Origin: Aureobasidium sp. EXF-3400
Taxonomy: Eukaryota > Ascomycota > Dothideomycetes > Dothideales > Saccotheciaceae
Reading direction: 5' to 3'
DNA: 31,652 nucleotides
Assembly (NCBI GenBank): GCA_024195585.1
Contig: SWBL01000459.1
Span: 1-31,652, forward strand
A model generated the notes under the pieces. The model saw only the letters and a program-made list of their open reading frames with translations. It did no database searches and was not told the DNA's origin. Within the stretch, counting starts at the first letter, position 1; each line of letters starts with the position of its first letter. The position numbers were made by a program, and so were the translations under genes. Shown here piece by piece: positions 20,524-31,133 of the stretch.

Positions 20524-21358
20524 TGAGAGGGATGTTGTCTTGCATTTGAGTTGGCGTTTCAAAAGAGGGAGATATACACGAACATTTTCAGGTAAGATGC
20601 CGAGGAGCTTTGGTTAAAGCGTGCCTTTCTATAGAGCACAATGCATGATTAACGTAATCAATAACGCCAAGACTCTACTAAAGACTTACCTCTGTCATCA
20701 GGTCAGACCAAGACGACCTACTTGCTCACCATGTTGATACTATTTATTAATATGCTCACCTCGCGTCTAGACTGGAGGTTAGCGAGCCTCATGCAACATG
20801 AAGGTGGCCAACGCAAGGAAGGATTCTTTGTGCTTAGAAGTGGTCGCTTGCAGATGTGATGCCAAGAGGTCGACATTGCACAAACGAAGGATCATGTGTG
20901 CCCTGAGAGTTGCATGCTGAACTGCTAGTATGCTTATTTGTGGAAAATTGTCCGTACTTGATTGCTCAAGCAGCACTGAGTCTGGTGTCTCGTGTCTGAT
21001 ACATATGTGTCGGACAACGCAAGGCACGAGTAGACGTCCATGTAGGCTTCGAAGTCCGAGATTGGCTCTCTTGGCCGCAGGTGTTGGTCGATCAAAGCAC
21101 CCAAGGCTGGGCAAATGCGGCCGCATCAGTTCAGCGAATCCTTCTCATGCAGCGCTTCCATGAAACCTCTCCACTTTGCTGACAAGACCAAAAACACCAA
21201 CATCTTGCCCGACCTTGCCCACCAACACATGGTGCATCGTAGCCCGGAATAAAATGAGTACGAAACGAAATTAGTCAACAAATCACCCCGGCCGGCCATG
21301 GAAACGGCTTCTTATATCCCTCGTTAGCGCGTCCCGGGAACGCCTCGTGGAAGGATCC

Positions 21359-21364
21359 TTATCT
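21359..21364 (-). promoter_or_regulatory. GATA-factor site (AGATAA on minus)
   Basis: TTATCT on the plus strand, i.e. AGATAA, matching HGATAR, the core bound by AreA/NIT2-type nitrogen regulators. It lies about 490 bp upstream of the ammonium transporter ATG. Confidence 0.4.
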
Positions 21365-21553
21365 CTGGAAACATCCTCTGTACGCCCAACATCGCCATGT
21401 GCTCGGAACAACAGGCTGTAGAAAGTCGGTAACCTCAAGCCGCCACAAAATGCACTAAGCCTGATGTTTCGACATTCTCCGACGGTTTACAAAGAAAGAC
21501 TCATGCTGCTGCAACGCTTCCTTTGAAACGGATGCTCTGATATCTGGTTTCCC

Positions 21554-21559
21554 TTATCT
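21554..21559 (-). promoter_or_regulatory. GATA-factor site (AGATAA on minus)
   Basis: Second HGATAR match (TTATCT on plus), about 290 bp upstream of the transporter ATG. Confidence 0.4.
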
Positions 21560-21641
21560 CTTGGCGTCCTGGATGCGAGACCGTAGCAGGATTGTATGGG
21601 TGGTCGGGCAATAGTCTTTTGGGGAACGGGAGGAATCGTAG

Positions 21642-21647
21642 AGATAG
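21642..21647 (+). promoter_or_regulatory. GATA-factor site (AGATAG)
   Basis: Third HGATAR match, about 200 bp upstream of the transporter ATG. Clustered GATA sites fit the known nitrogen-starvation control of fungal MEP genes. Confidence 0.4.
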
Positions 21648-21849
21648 TGGTAGCCCTCTTCATATGAGATTGGCGATTTGGGTGGGATATAAACGAGGTC
21701 TTGACCGGTAACGGGGTGCTGCATGAGGGTAGAAATACCCTGCAGGTCCGCTCACGCATATCACCTTCCCTGGTTCTCAAGATTCTCACTCATTCATATT
21801 TTGAACTGCTTGCCTGCAGAGCAACAGTTCTTACTTGAGTATATTCACA

Positions 21850-23453
21850 ATGTCGACAGCAGTATGTTCACAATCATAGTCTCTGCTGTGAACCATGTTA
21901 CTGACATATTCTCCAGCCTGTCTTCAACTCATCTGAGCCTGCCGGAGGTAACCCCCTGGAGGTCGACGTCAACGCACAATATGCAGGTCTCGAGTTCCAG
22001 TAAGGCCAAGTCAACATCACCCAGTCATAACCTTCTCTAACATCCATACCAGCTATGTCTACCTCATGATCTGCGCCTTCCTCGTCTACATGATCATCCC
22101 TGGTATCGGTCTGCTATACGGTGGTCTCGCCCACAAGAAGAGTGGTCTATCATTACTCTTCCAGAGCATGATGGTTGGTGCTATCGTCACATTCCAATGG
22201 ATGTTCTGGGGCTACTCTCTCGCCTTTTCCCGCACCGCCGGCCCTTTCATCGGTGACCTGGCCAACTTTGGTCTGAGAAACGTTGCCGCTGCACCGTCCC
22301 CTGGCAGTGCCGTCCTGCCTGAAATCGTCTTCTGTCTCTACGAGCTTCTCTTTGCTGCTTGTACAGTGCAGATCGTTGTTGGAGGTGCCTTTGAACGTGG
22401 TCGCATCCTCCCTTCGCTTATCTTCGCCTTCTGTTGGTGCACTGTCGTCTACTGCCCTATTGCTTGCTGGACCTGGAACGCCAATGGTTGGCTCTTCAAG
22501 CTTCCTTCTCTTGATTATGCTGGTGGTGGTAAGTACAAACCCCATTAATACAGAGATATATAGCTAACATGCTTACGGGTCCCGTCCATATCGCCTCCGG
22601 ATGGGCGGCTTTGGCCTATGCTATGGCACTAGGAAAGAGGTCAGCAAAGGACCACCACGCTAAACACAAGCCTCACAACTCTACCTTGGTCTTTGTCGGC
22701 ACTGTTCTCATTGTATTTGGATGGTTTGGCTTCAACGGAGGCAGTGCTCTCAACGCTTCAGTCCGTGGTATGATGGCTGCTTTCAACACCCAGGTCGCTG
22801 CCTCGACTGGTGTTCTTGGTTGGGTCATCGTTGATGCTGTCCGCCACAAGGGACGTTTCTCGGTTGTTGGCGCTTGCGAGGGTGCAATTGCCGGTCTTGT
22901 CGGTATCACACCTGCTGCTGGTTATGTTAACCCTTGGCCCGCAGCTGTGATCGGCTTCGTTACGGCTGTTGTTTGCTCTCTCCTCCAGGATATCAACGAG
23001 TGGCTCCGCATCGACGATGGTCTTTACGTCTTCAAGCTTCACGGTATTGGTGGTATGATGGGCTCGTTCTTGACTGGTATCTTCGCCAACCAGGCTATCT
23101 CTGCTCTCGATGGTGTTACCCTCGCTCCTGGTGCTTACAACGGTAACGGTATTCAGGTTGGCAAGCAGTTCGCCGAGATCACCGCTATTTCTGCCTACTC
23201 GTTCATCGTCAGCTACATTCTGCTTATGATCATCAAGTACATTCCCGGCATGCACTTGCGTGTTGACAAGGACGCTGAGATCAGAGGTCTTGATCTCGAC
23301 CAGTTTTTCGATGAAGAGATGGACCACTGGGATCTTAGCCCTGCTGGTATCGATGTTATGCAGTCGGAGCAGACTGACTACACACACGGCGTTCCCGAGA
23401 CTCGCGAGGGATCACTGACTCCCAACGACATCACTGTTGCTGAGAAGAAATAG
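21850..23453 (+). CDS. MEP/AMT ammonium transporter, Mep2-like (twin His), with aberrant last 3' splice site
   Basis: Exons 21850-21861 (a 12-nt first exon, MSTA), 21917-21999, 22053-22528 and 22579-23453 give 481 residues. Introns 1 and 2 (55 and 53 bp) are canonical. Intron 3 (22529-22578, 50 bp) has a GTAAGT donor and a GCTAAC branch, but ends in CGG where CAG is expected. Family motifs: YVYLMICAFLVYMIIPGIGL, LLYGGLAHKKS, QWMFWGYSLAFS, ELLFAACTVQIVVGGAFERG, WNANGWL, GPVHIASG, FGWFGFNGGSAL, PAAGYVNPWPA, KLHGIGGMMGSFLTGIFA. The pore histidines H194 and H345 are both kept, as in Mep2-type sensors/transporters rather than Mep1/3. About eleven membrane helices and an acidic cytosolic tail are expected. 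If the upstream ATAG at 22561-22563 is used instead, the frame is kept with five extra residues (ANMLT), but the intron would be only 35 bp. Confidence 0.9.
22529..22578 (+). other. Intron 3 of the ammonium transporter with non-AG 3' end
   Basis: Donor GTAAGT at 22529, branch-like GCTAAC at 22563-22568, then TTACGG directly before the bases GTCCC that resume the conserved frame. A at 22577 instead of G would make a perfect CAG acceptor. All other introns read in this window end in AG. Confidence 0.75.
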
Positions 23454-23775
23454 ACTTGGCTGTGCCGAGTTATGTCGTACGAGTTTTTGTAGAATGAGTG
23501 TTTGTTGCTACCTTATTTGATATCTCTAATTTGAACCTTTTAATAATCGTATCTTTTTCCGTCATGCACATGGTTATTGAAGCCTAGTCTCATATGATGA
23601 TTTTACGATGACGATGAAATTGCAAGTGAAGCTTGGGGTGACCCTGATTCGGGCGTCGAGTTGGCCTGTGCGACGGGTTTGTTTACTACCCCACACAGCA
23701 AGGCTGAAGACTTTCCAAGTCCGCTTTTGCGACAACACGAAGACGACAACAAGAACACACAAAGACTTGACAAAG
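23454..23775. other. Short intergenic region, ammonium transporter to NUF2
   Basis: About 320 bp between two plus-strand genes. It must hold the transporter 3' end and the NUF2 promoter. No further feature seen. Confidence 0.5.
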
Positions 23776-25243
23776 ATGGCATACAGCGGGCGCATGAGCA
23801 TGGCGCCGCGAGGCTCTCAACAGCCATCGAGCCAACCTCGAGCTCGCAAAGAAGACAACGAGGATGCCTTTATGACGCTGGTGAGTCTGAGTCCTGTCTG
23901 GCACACCCAACAGTCTGCAAACAGTACTGACAGTCATGTGTGTACAGCCCGATCGCGAGATTGCAGGATGTATCAGCGACATTGGCATTCCCTTCACCAT
24001 CCAAGACCTGCAAAAGCCCAACCCACAGCAAATCCAAAAAGTCTTCGAATGGCTGGCCGAGCTGTTGATGAACACGACGCGCGAAGTCGTTGCGCCTGCC
24101 ATGAAGGCCGCCGCCGACGACCTGTGCCCCGACGATCCAGAGAGAATCTTCACCGCCGACACTCGCGACCTCATGGGCTTCTTTGTCACAATGCGCCGCC
24201 TGCTGCTCGAGTGCGGTATCAAGGACTTTACCTTCCAGGATCTGTACAAGCCGACACAACCCCGTCTGGTCAAGATCTTCTCCTATGTGATCAATTTTAT
24301 CCGTTTCCGCGAGTCGCAGACTTCGGTCATTGATGAGTACTTCAACAGCACTGAACGCACAAAGGCTCAGATCGAAGACCTGTACAACTCCAACCAAGAG
24401 AAGGAAGAGATGTTGCAGGAAATGCAGCGCAACAGAAAAAATGTCGAACAGGCCATGCGTGACAAGGAGAAGAAGAACAGCGAGCTCAAGGCCCGTCTGC
24501 TCGAGCTCAAAAAGGGCCAGGAAAAGGTGGCCGAGAAGTTGGACCGCGTCAAATCCGAGCAGAGCAGACTCAAGCAAGCCCTGGAGGAGAAGCAGACTCA
24601 AGCCATCAACGTGCGAAAAGAAGCCGACAAACTACGTCCTTACACGCAACAAAGCCCCGCCGCTCTCGAAACAGCCCTCCGCGACCTCAACGCAAATCTC
24701 ACAGCCGACAAGTCCGAAATCGACCGTCTCGATCGCCGCACTCGTGCCCTCCAAACCAGCACCGATACCTTCACTCTCCTCCACGGCGACGTAACAGGCC
24801 TCAGCCGCTTACTCGAAGACCTACAAGCCGAGTTGAAAAAAGAAGACGAAGAAGCCTCACGAGCAAACAAACACCGCGACGCCCTCTCGGAGCGCTCTAA
24901 CAACGTGCGCGAGATTGAGCGTCAAGAACGCATGCTCAGCAAACAACTCGTCAATATCCAAGAACGCACTACCAACCTACGAAACGGTGCAGGTGCAAAA
25001 GCAGAAGAAGCAAAGAGACGTATGGAATCGTTGAAGCAAACACATTCGGAACTGGGTGAAGAGAGACGTAAGCGTGGTGAAGAGGTTGAGAGAAGACGTA
25101 TTAGGATTGAGCAGACGGAGAAGAAGATGGCGGATTTGAAGGAGAATATCGATGCTGAGGTGCAGAGTGCGAGGGAGGAGTACTTGAAGATGGAGTCGCA
25201 TATCAAGCTCTACATTACAGAGATGGAGCAGAGCTTGGTTTGA
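23776..25243 (+). CDS. NUF2: Kinetochore protein NUF2
   Basis: Exons 23776-23880 and 23948-25243, with one canonical 67-bp intron after the 35th codon, give 466 residues. Nuf2 pairs with Ndc80 and, with Spc24/Spc25, forms the Ndc80 complex that links kinetochores to spindle microtubules. The N-terminus is basic and Ser-rich (MAYSGRMSMAPRG). It is followed by a calponin-homology-like domain at about 30-155: PDREIAGCISDIGIPFT, LQKPNPQQIQKVFEWLAELL, RDLMGFFVTMRRLLLECGI, then FQDLYKPTQPRLVKIFSYVI. The remainder is a long charged coiled coil (about 160-466) rich in Glu, Lys, Arg and Gln, without a loop domain. Length is as usual for fungal Nuf2. The start ATG is directly followed by family-like residues, and there is no rival upstream. 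Confidence 0.95.
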
Positions 25244-25444
25244 GGGTTGGACGAGTTGCTTTTGGTCTTTTCTTTCTTTTTCCTTCTTTTCTTGATATAC
25301 CCCTTGGATGACTGGCGTTTGTGGCTTGTTTGGGAATTGATTATGGACATGAATTGTATTGCATTATGATATCTTTGACAAGTCTTATTTAATCTTTTAT
25401 TTGCATGTGGCATTTTCATCATCTTGTGTTTGACAAGAAGACGC

Positions 25445-26342
25445 TTAGGGCCAGCGCTCCTCCTGCTTCCAGGATCCATCGGCCTGGTAGATGTAGACCT
25501 GTCTGCGGGCCTTTGTAGGATCGCTGAGGTCGAGCTGCTCCACCTCTTCGGGCTTGATGACGACGACTCTGAAGTTCTTTCTTGCGACAGAGTCGTTCAG
25601 ATCCTCGACTTTTGTGCCGAGAGCCAGGTTCTTGTCATCGTAGGGCTCCGAAGTGGGACGGCCAGGTGGGGGTGCCTTGAAAGAACCTTGACGGCAAATG
25701 TTAGTATCGTGATGTCAATGTCAAGAAGTCGATAATAAACATACCTCTCAGACCAGGCGAGTTGTTTCCAAAGTGAGCAGTGAGTTCCTTGTTCCAAGAC
25801 CACTCTCCCTGCTTTCCCTCATCCACAATTCTCATTCTACTGCCCAACTCGCTCTTGACGGTTCTGACTCCACTGCTCTCCTTGCTCTGCTCACTCTCAC
25901 CCTCGATATCAGGACCGACCACAAAAGCCTCGCCCTTCAATCTCCACTGCACCTGTGTTTCTTTGATCCAGTAGACCGCCTCGCAAGGACCACCACCACC
26001 ACTTCCCTGCATCTGCTCTTCCTTTTCCGCATGTCCTGCTCCTGAAGAAAATAGCTCGGGGATCTTCATCATGCGTACATCAGAGGTGAAGGTTGGCATC
26101 TCTGACTCGTAGACGCGAGGGTTCATGGGGGCTTCATTGTGCTTGTTGTCGGGCAACTCGGACCAGAAACCGCGGAAGATGCAGTAGCGAGCGCGAGGCA
26201 AGTATGGTGTAGGCGAATCCTTGGGGGCTGGGTGCAAAGACGAAAAGACAAACTCGGGAGAATCCATCTTGTCGAGGTCGCCCAGGAAGGCCTGTTTCCA
26301 GGGAGCTGGGGCTGGGGTCGAGGTGGAGGATGTAGTGGCCAT
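25445..26342 (-). CDS. Pyridoxamine 5'-phosphate oxidase-like FMN-binding protein (Alr4036 type)
   Basis: Exons 26342-25745 and 25686-25445 give 279 residues. The 58-bp intron has a GTATGT donor, an ACTAAC branch and a CAAG acceptor. The N-terminal domain shows the split-barrel pattern of the Alr4036/PNPOx-like family: APWKQAFLGDLDKM, PRARYCIFRGFWSELP, FTSDVRMMKIPELF, AVYWIKETQVQWRLKGEAF, and after the splice GSFKAPPPGRP. The C-terminal part ends QVYIYQADGSWKQEERWP. Members bind FMN and are presumed flavin-dependent oxidoreductases; the substrate is unknown, and it should not be equated with PDX3, the true vitamin B6 enzyme. A glycine run (GSGGGG) and the acidic stretch at about 120-170 are probably loops. 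It converges with NUF2, with only 201 bp between stops. Confidence 0.88.
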
Positions 26343-27267
26343 TGTGCGGGTTGCTTGACGGCTGAGGAGGGATAGACGGGGGATGATTCTTGAAGCTATC
26401 GTGACGGTGTTGTAGAGGGAGAATTGAAGGAGAAATTGGAAGGAGAGAAGGTAGAAGGTATGGAAAATGGATGGTACCTATTTGATCGAACTGTCATGAC
26501 GTACTCGAGATCTGCTTTCTCCACATTGTCATCTCAAAGAGATCGCGGCTAGAGTAACTCCTCGATCTTCCAACCGCATCTTCGAGAACGTGTCTCCGTC
26601 TTGTTTGATTTTGTGCAGAGCAGTAAACCTCAGGTATCAGAGGGCAAATTCGGCACGTCGAAGGTGTTGTTCAAGAAATATCAACATGCCGTCATGTCGT
26701 ACCTCAGAGCACAAGCACAAGCTCTCTCCTCGGCCCGATCCTTGTCCATCTCTCGCACCTCGTCCCCTCATTTTTTGCCTTCACCGCTGTGACGAGCGAC
26801 ATGCATGCTAGATATTGTGCTACGGTCGTAACATAGAGTATTTGCATGACCTCGAGTCAAGAAGTGGCATTATAAAGCGACACTGTTTCTATTCTGAGAG
26901 CGGAGACTTTTTGGCTGGCCGCCGATCGGCCAGAACTGCAACGTCTTGGGAGCAAAGATGATCACCTGCCCAAGAGATTTCGACGTCTGCCCAGACGATT
27001 CTGCCCTTACGATATGAAATGCTACTACTCGACCGTTCTTGACCGGATCTACTGTTCAACTACGAGCTTCACTAAAAATAAGTCATAGGTAGGTGCTGGG
27101 CTTGAAGCATGCTCTTTGATCGTCGGGTAGGGGCCAAGTAGTGTTATATAAGTCAAGAGCGATGCTCCATCAATACTTTCCTTCCCATTCTCAAAACTCC
27201 TTCTCATCAATCCTCAAGCAATCAAACGACACCTGCAAAGACCAACGACACAAAACATCTTGACAAC
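26343..27267. other. Divergent promoter region between the PNPOx-like gene and the secreted-protein gene
   Basis: About 925 bp. A TATA element serves the plus-strand gene. Short frames near 26590-26811 lack coding character. No repeat or RNA gene seen. Confidence 0.45.
27145..27152 (+). promoter_or_regulatory. TATA box of the secreted-protein gene
   Basis: TATATAAG lies 116 bp before the ATG at 27268, followed by a CT/CA-rich leader. This is an unusually clear core promoter and fits a strongly expressed secreted protein. An AGGGG stress-type element lies just upstream (about 27128). Confidence 0.6.
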
Positions 27268-27870
27268 ATGAAGTTCACCATCACAAACACCATCGCCCTC
27301 CTGGCCACTGCCTCATCCACCCTAGCAGCACCCCTCGAAGCCCGCCACAACCCAGCCAAACCCTTCACCCTCGACATCTCCTTCAGCAACAGCATGGGAT
27401 ACCTCAGCGGACCCATCCAAGCCTCCAACGGCTCCTTCTGGATCCACAAAAAAGCAACCACATCCTGTCCAGCCAGCGTAAACCCCAACTGCCCCCCTGG
27501 CAACAGTACTTCCTTTACCTCTTCCGGATCCGGCTTACTCTACCTCAACACCGAAGTCCCCGGTGGCCAACAAGTGTATATCCGTCCTGATGGCTTGCTC
27601 ACATACACTAAACCTCATTCTGCTTCCGCACCTGCCGATTCCACATTTTCTGGCTTTGAGATCTCGTCTTTGAATCAGGTGGCCAAGTTTTATGACTTTT
27701 GGTTGTGTAGTGAAGATGCTAGTGATAAGGCTTGGAGGATTTGGTTGGAGTATAGAGATGAGAAGGGTGATACTAGGCAGAATGGGCTTGGTGGCGGTAA
27801 TGCTTGTACGATGGTTAGTCTGTTGGCTAATGATGTTAAGGCGGGACCTGCTGCTTGGCAGTACGATTAG
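27268..27870 (+). CDS. Secreted PhiA/IgE-binding-like cell-wall protein
   Basis: A single exon of 200 residues. An N-terminal signal peptide (about 1-20, MKFTITNTIALLATASSTLA) is followed by APLEARHNP, a typical start of the mature form. The core has the features of the fungal IgE-binding/PhiA-like family: GYLSGPIQASNGSFWI, a CP..NPNCPPGNSTSF cysteine block, and VPGGQQVYIRPDGLL. The C-terminal half (FYDFWLCSEDASDKAWRIWL and GGGNACTMVSLL) is Trp- and Cys-containing. There is no GPI-anchor-like hydrophobic tail. PhiA-type proteins lie in the conidial or phialide cell wall in Aspergillus; function beyond the wall is unclear. The strong TATA box supports high expression. It converges with the transporter gene downstream, 123 bp away. 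Confidence 0.8.
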   Translation: MKFTITNTIALLATASSTLAAPLEARHNPAKPFTLDISFSNSMGYLSGPIQASNGSFWIHKKATTSCPASVNPNCPPGNSTSFTSSGSGLLYLNTEVPGGQQVYIRPDGLLTYTKPHSASAPADSTFSGFEISSLNQVAKFYDFWLCSEDASDKAWRIWLEYRDEKGDTRQNGLGGGNACTMVSLLANDVKAGPAAWQYD

Positions 27871-27993
27871 AGAAGAGTATATCTTGACAAGTAGAAAATA
27901 CACATCATATTAAGGGATATCAAAAGAACAAAAATCGTTCGTATCGTATCATATCGTATTGTATCTGAGAAACACACACCGCAGGAAGGTCTT

Positions 27994-29733
27994 TTACCTC
28001 CTGTCCTCTCTAATTTCCTCAACCCTCTCAACACCAAACTTCTCTCCCTCTGCAACACCCACCATAGCCTCTCCCATAACAACATGATTCTGACCACCAA
28101 ACAACGTATCAATCTCCTCCAGCGTAACATTCTTGGTCTCTGGAATACAGAACCAAACAAACACCGCCAACAGCAAATTTATCCCCGCAAACATGTAAAA
28201 CGCATAAAATCCACAGTTGTTCAAGAAAGTAGGGAAGAATTGCTGCACAATGAGGTTGGCAACATTCTGGGTTTGACTTGCCATGCCTACTGCTTGCGCA
28301 CGAACGTTCATACTGAAAATTTCGGAAGTCCTATAAGCAAGGGTACAGTTAGCATGTTTTCTATGAAAGAGGACGATTAAGGTACAGACGACAGATTAAG
28401 AGCCATCTGGTGGCTCTTGATCTGTGCTATCCGTACCCTCGCTTTACGTACCAGATCCATACGGTCGCGCCCCATGAGGGTTTGTAAAAGAACGCGAAAA
28501 GGAAGAGTAGGAATACTACTGCTATACCGACGGGTTCAGACTTAGTGTTTCCGCCGGGTGTTTCGGTGACGACTGCTGCAACGATTACCATGCAGACTGC
28601 CATTCCCAGAGCTCCGGTGATGAGGAGGAACTTTCTGCCAAAGCGATCGACTGTCCATGTTGCGTTCATGGTGAAAAAGATTGCGAAAGTGGCGTTGAGA
28701 GCGTTGATGAGAGCAATAGTGGAGTCGCTGGCAAACACTTTCTTGTAAATGATTGTGCTGTAGGTGTTTAGAGTACCTTGTCCAGTGATTTGTTGACCAG
28801 CGTTGAGGACGAAAGCCAATAGCAATCTCTTGCGAACAGAAGGATCTTTCCAGAGTGCAGAGTAGGAGCTTGAAATTGCTTCCTTTTCAAACTCGAGGGC
28901 TTCCTTGATCATGAGAATTTCATCGTCGACTTCTTGTTCGGTATCGCGGACTTTGAGGAGGGAAGCTTTGGCTTTTGTGCCGTCGTCGCCGTGTTGGAGG
29001 TACCAGCGAGGTGTCTCTGGGAGGAAAAAGACTTGGGAGAGGATCAAGACGGGCATGAGAAGTTGGAAGACGGTGACCATTCTCCAGTCCCACTCGCCTA
29101 GCTCGGCTCTGTGCTTGGAGCAGGCAAAGTTGACCCAGTAGGCGATGAAGGAACCGACTGAGTAGAACATTTGCCAGAAGGACATGATTTTGCCTCTGAT
29201 CTCTGAGGGGGCTAGTTCACCGATATAGATGGGTCCGGCGGTGAGAGCAAGACCTTGTCCCAGACCGACGATTACACGGCCGACGATGTAGCATGCGAGG
29301 TTGTGGCGAGGAGTGAATGTTTGGATGAAAGTTGCGATAATGACGAGAAGGGCACCTGAAGCCATGCCGACACGACTAGAAATTGTTAGCATACTTCCAT
29401 TCATGTGAGGATGGATGATGAGACTTACCGGCCGAAGTAGTCAGCAATGGGACCACCCATGAACCAACCAGCGACGATGGCTCCGACGGTGTAGGCAGTG
29501 TTGATGGCACCAATGGTTTGAAGACTCTGTTGGACAAGGTCAATCGAAGGTCATCTCACATATAGTCATTAAGATAAACATACGGGGTGGTCAAAGTAAG
29601 CAACCCAGTGCTTCGAGCCTTGTACTGCGTTGAAGACGGATGCATCGTAGCCGTAGAGCACCATACAAGAAGCAGCGACGAGAGAGATGTACCAGTTGTA
29701 CGCTCTCGTCTTGCTCATGGAAAACTTGCCCAT
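27994..29733 (-). CDS. MFS sugar transporter (hexose/disaccharide permease family), four exons
   Basis: Exons 29733-29584, 29526-29429, 29375-28452 and 28330-27994 give 502 residues. The introns are 57, 53 and 121 bp, all GT-AG with CTAAC-like branches. Sugar porter motifs: CMVLYGYDASVFNAVQG in the first helix, DYFGRRVGM in loop 2-3, VGRVIVGLGQGL, APSEIRGKIMSFWQ, FFLPETPRWYL before the central loop, GQQITGQGTLNTYSTIIY in helix 7, DRFGRKFLL in loop 8-9 and IPETKNVTLEEIDTLFGG after helix 12. The helix 7 motif differs from the usual glucose-type QQxxGxNxxxYY, closer to disaccharide- or acid-sugar-type fungal permeases, so the substrate is open. It is a plasma membrane proton symporter by family. 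The last intron carries a 57-nt hairpin. Confidence 0.92.
28381..28437. repeat. Imperfect inverted repeat inside transporter intron 3
   Basis: Arms 28381-28405 and 28411-28437 flank a 5-nt loop. The inner 15 bp pair with one mismatch (ACAGATTAAGAGCCA against TGGCTCTTGATCTGT) and the outer ends pair as GGTAC/GTACC. It accounts for the unusual length of this intron (121 bp against 53 and 57 bp in the same gene). Confidence 0.8.
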
Positions 29734-29903
29734 GATTGCGGTGGTATATCCTCAGCGATCGAGGGAAAGGTAGAGAAGAGTGTCTAGTAGTGTCCAAGAG
29801 AATGGTCGTGTAGAAGAGTCCTCTGTAGGTCGTGTTATTGGGACAAGATCGACTTCCCGGTGGTATACAAAGAAGAGAGACCACCTCCAAGGTGCAGCTC
29901 AAG

Positions 29904-29911
29904 TTATATAT
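29904..29911 (-). promoter_or_regulatory. TATA-like element of the sugar transporter
   Basis: On the minus strand the bases read ATATATAA, about 170 bp before the ATG at 29733, followed by a pyrimidine/purine-alternating leader. Confidence 0.4.
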
Positions 29912-29972
29912 GCAACCTCTCTCAAGCCCTCTTCCCACCCCAAATGGAACAATATCTCCCCGTATCTTTTCC

Positions 29973-29978
29973 CCCCAC
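29973..29978 (-). promoter_or_regulatory. CreA-like site (GTGGGG)
   Basis: Matches SYGGRG, the carbon catabolite repressor consensus, about 240 bp upstream of the transporter ATG. Single sites are common by chance; a second one is at 30082. Confidence 0.3.
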
Positions 29979-30081
29979 GCCACTCCAGATTCTGGCACAG
30001 ACCCCGGTGGGTATGGGGTTGACAGATAGAGTCCATACTCGTTCTGGGCAGTCCAAAAGGTCTTTGCGCTCATCCGGGGAA

Positions 30082-30087
30082 CCCCAG
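30082..30087 (-). promoter_or_regulatory. CreA-like site (CTGGGG)
   Basis: Second SYGGRG match, about 350 bp upstream of the transporter ATG. Together with the first it would fit glucose repression of a sugar permease. Confidence 0.3.
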
Positions 30088-31133
30088 GCCCCCGTCGGCC
30101 AGTGCTCTCCGCTTGGGATGTCGATTGTGGATGTTTCGCTTGTTGCTTTCACGGAAGAATATATCAAAAACCATGGAATTGAAATCTTCCGCCAATCATT
30201 GGCGTCTCCGTTTGGGCGGGATTGCAGCTGATGCCACTAGGGCTCACTTCGCTGAATATGCGAATCCGACGCCTGGTCGTCGCGCTATTGAATTTGCTGG
30301 TGCAAGCATGACGAGATAACGACTGTTTGCCTTTGCTTCTGTTTTGTCGTTGTCCTTGTTAAAAAGCTGCGTTGGATGTTGTTTCGTGGAAGCGACGTTC
30401 CGGGTGAGGCTTGAAGCTTTGTTTGAGACCAACCTCGTGTGGAGAATTCCATCCGCTGGTCCATCAGAAAGACATCCAAGTCACGAGATTATTCATGACA
30501 TTTCTTGAATTAGGGCATGATTGAGTGTGCGTGGAAATAAGGCCTTCAATTTATTCACCATTTCTGCAATCGAAAGACAAGAAGGTCTGAGAAGAGCCCA
30601 GATGTCTCCCGACCGCACAAGCCCTCATGCTCTCCATGGGGCCCCTCATGGATCCACCCTTACAGTAGCAGATCAATCTAGACACGAAGCGAGAATTTCT
30701 CATCTTATTCTTCGTCCTTTGTCAAATTCCTTTCCAGTCATTTTGAAGGATCATTCGAATTCACGGTTTCGAAATGCAAAGGGAGGTTATCAAGATACAG
30801 AGGTACAATTGAATTTGGCATCTTTTGCTCAAGCTCCGCCAATGATCGTTGTAGGTGGATCAGTCGCTGCCATCTACGAGCCCAGTCCTTGGCTGGCGTG
30901 CCTTCTCACTCTATGTCTTGCTTGGCTACCAGCTCCTTCTCAACGTAAATCAGACGACGATTTGTAGGTGTCTCTTGACCGGCTTCTGAGCTTGTCTATC
31001 TTTCATCCGATATTCCCTTCGACATTCACCCGAGCGATGCAGTCTCTGTTGAGTGTGCTGCTTTAGTTTTGGGCGGTAGGACTTGCTTCATTTGGGAAAG
31101 ATCTTGGGAAGGTTGGTCATATCTAAGTATATG

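Larger units (their letters stand above)
20524..21849. other. Intergenic: GNA1 3' flank and ammonium transporter promoter
   Basis: About 1.3 kb with no supported gene. Three HGATAR-type sites lie in the last 500 bp before the transporter start; they are listed separately. Confidence 0.5.
29734..31133. other. Intergenic, promoter side of the sugar transporter
   Basis: About 1.4 kb. A minus-strand TATA-like element (TATATAA, about 29904-29910) and CreA-like sites are listed separately. Plus-strand frames such as 30521-30967 start only at non-ATG codons and look arbitrary. No gene supported. Confidence 0.4.

Noticed and set aside
22758..23387. 209-codon minus-strand open frame
   Set aside because: It lies wholly opposite the ammonium transporter exon 4 and is a mirror of its codon bias.
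23870..24601. 243-codon minus-strand open frame, Leu-rich
   Set aside because: Antisense of the NUF2 coiled coil; Leu-rich runs come from reverse reading of Glu/Lys codons.
30521..30967. 148-codon plus-strand frame
   Set aside because: Opens at TTG, not ATG; no recognisable domain or promoter.
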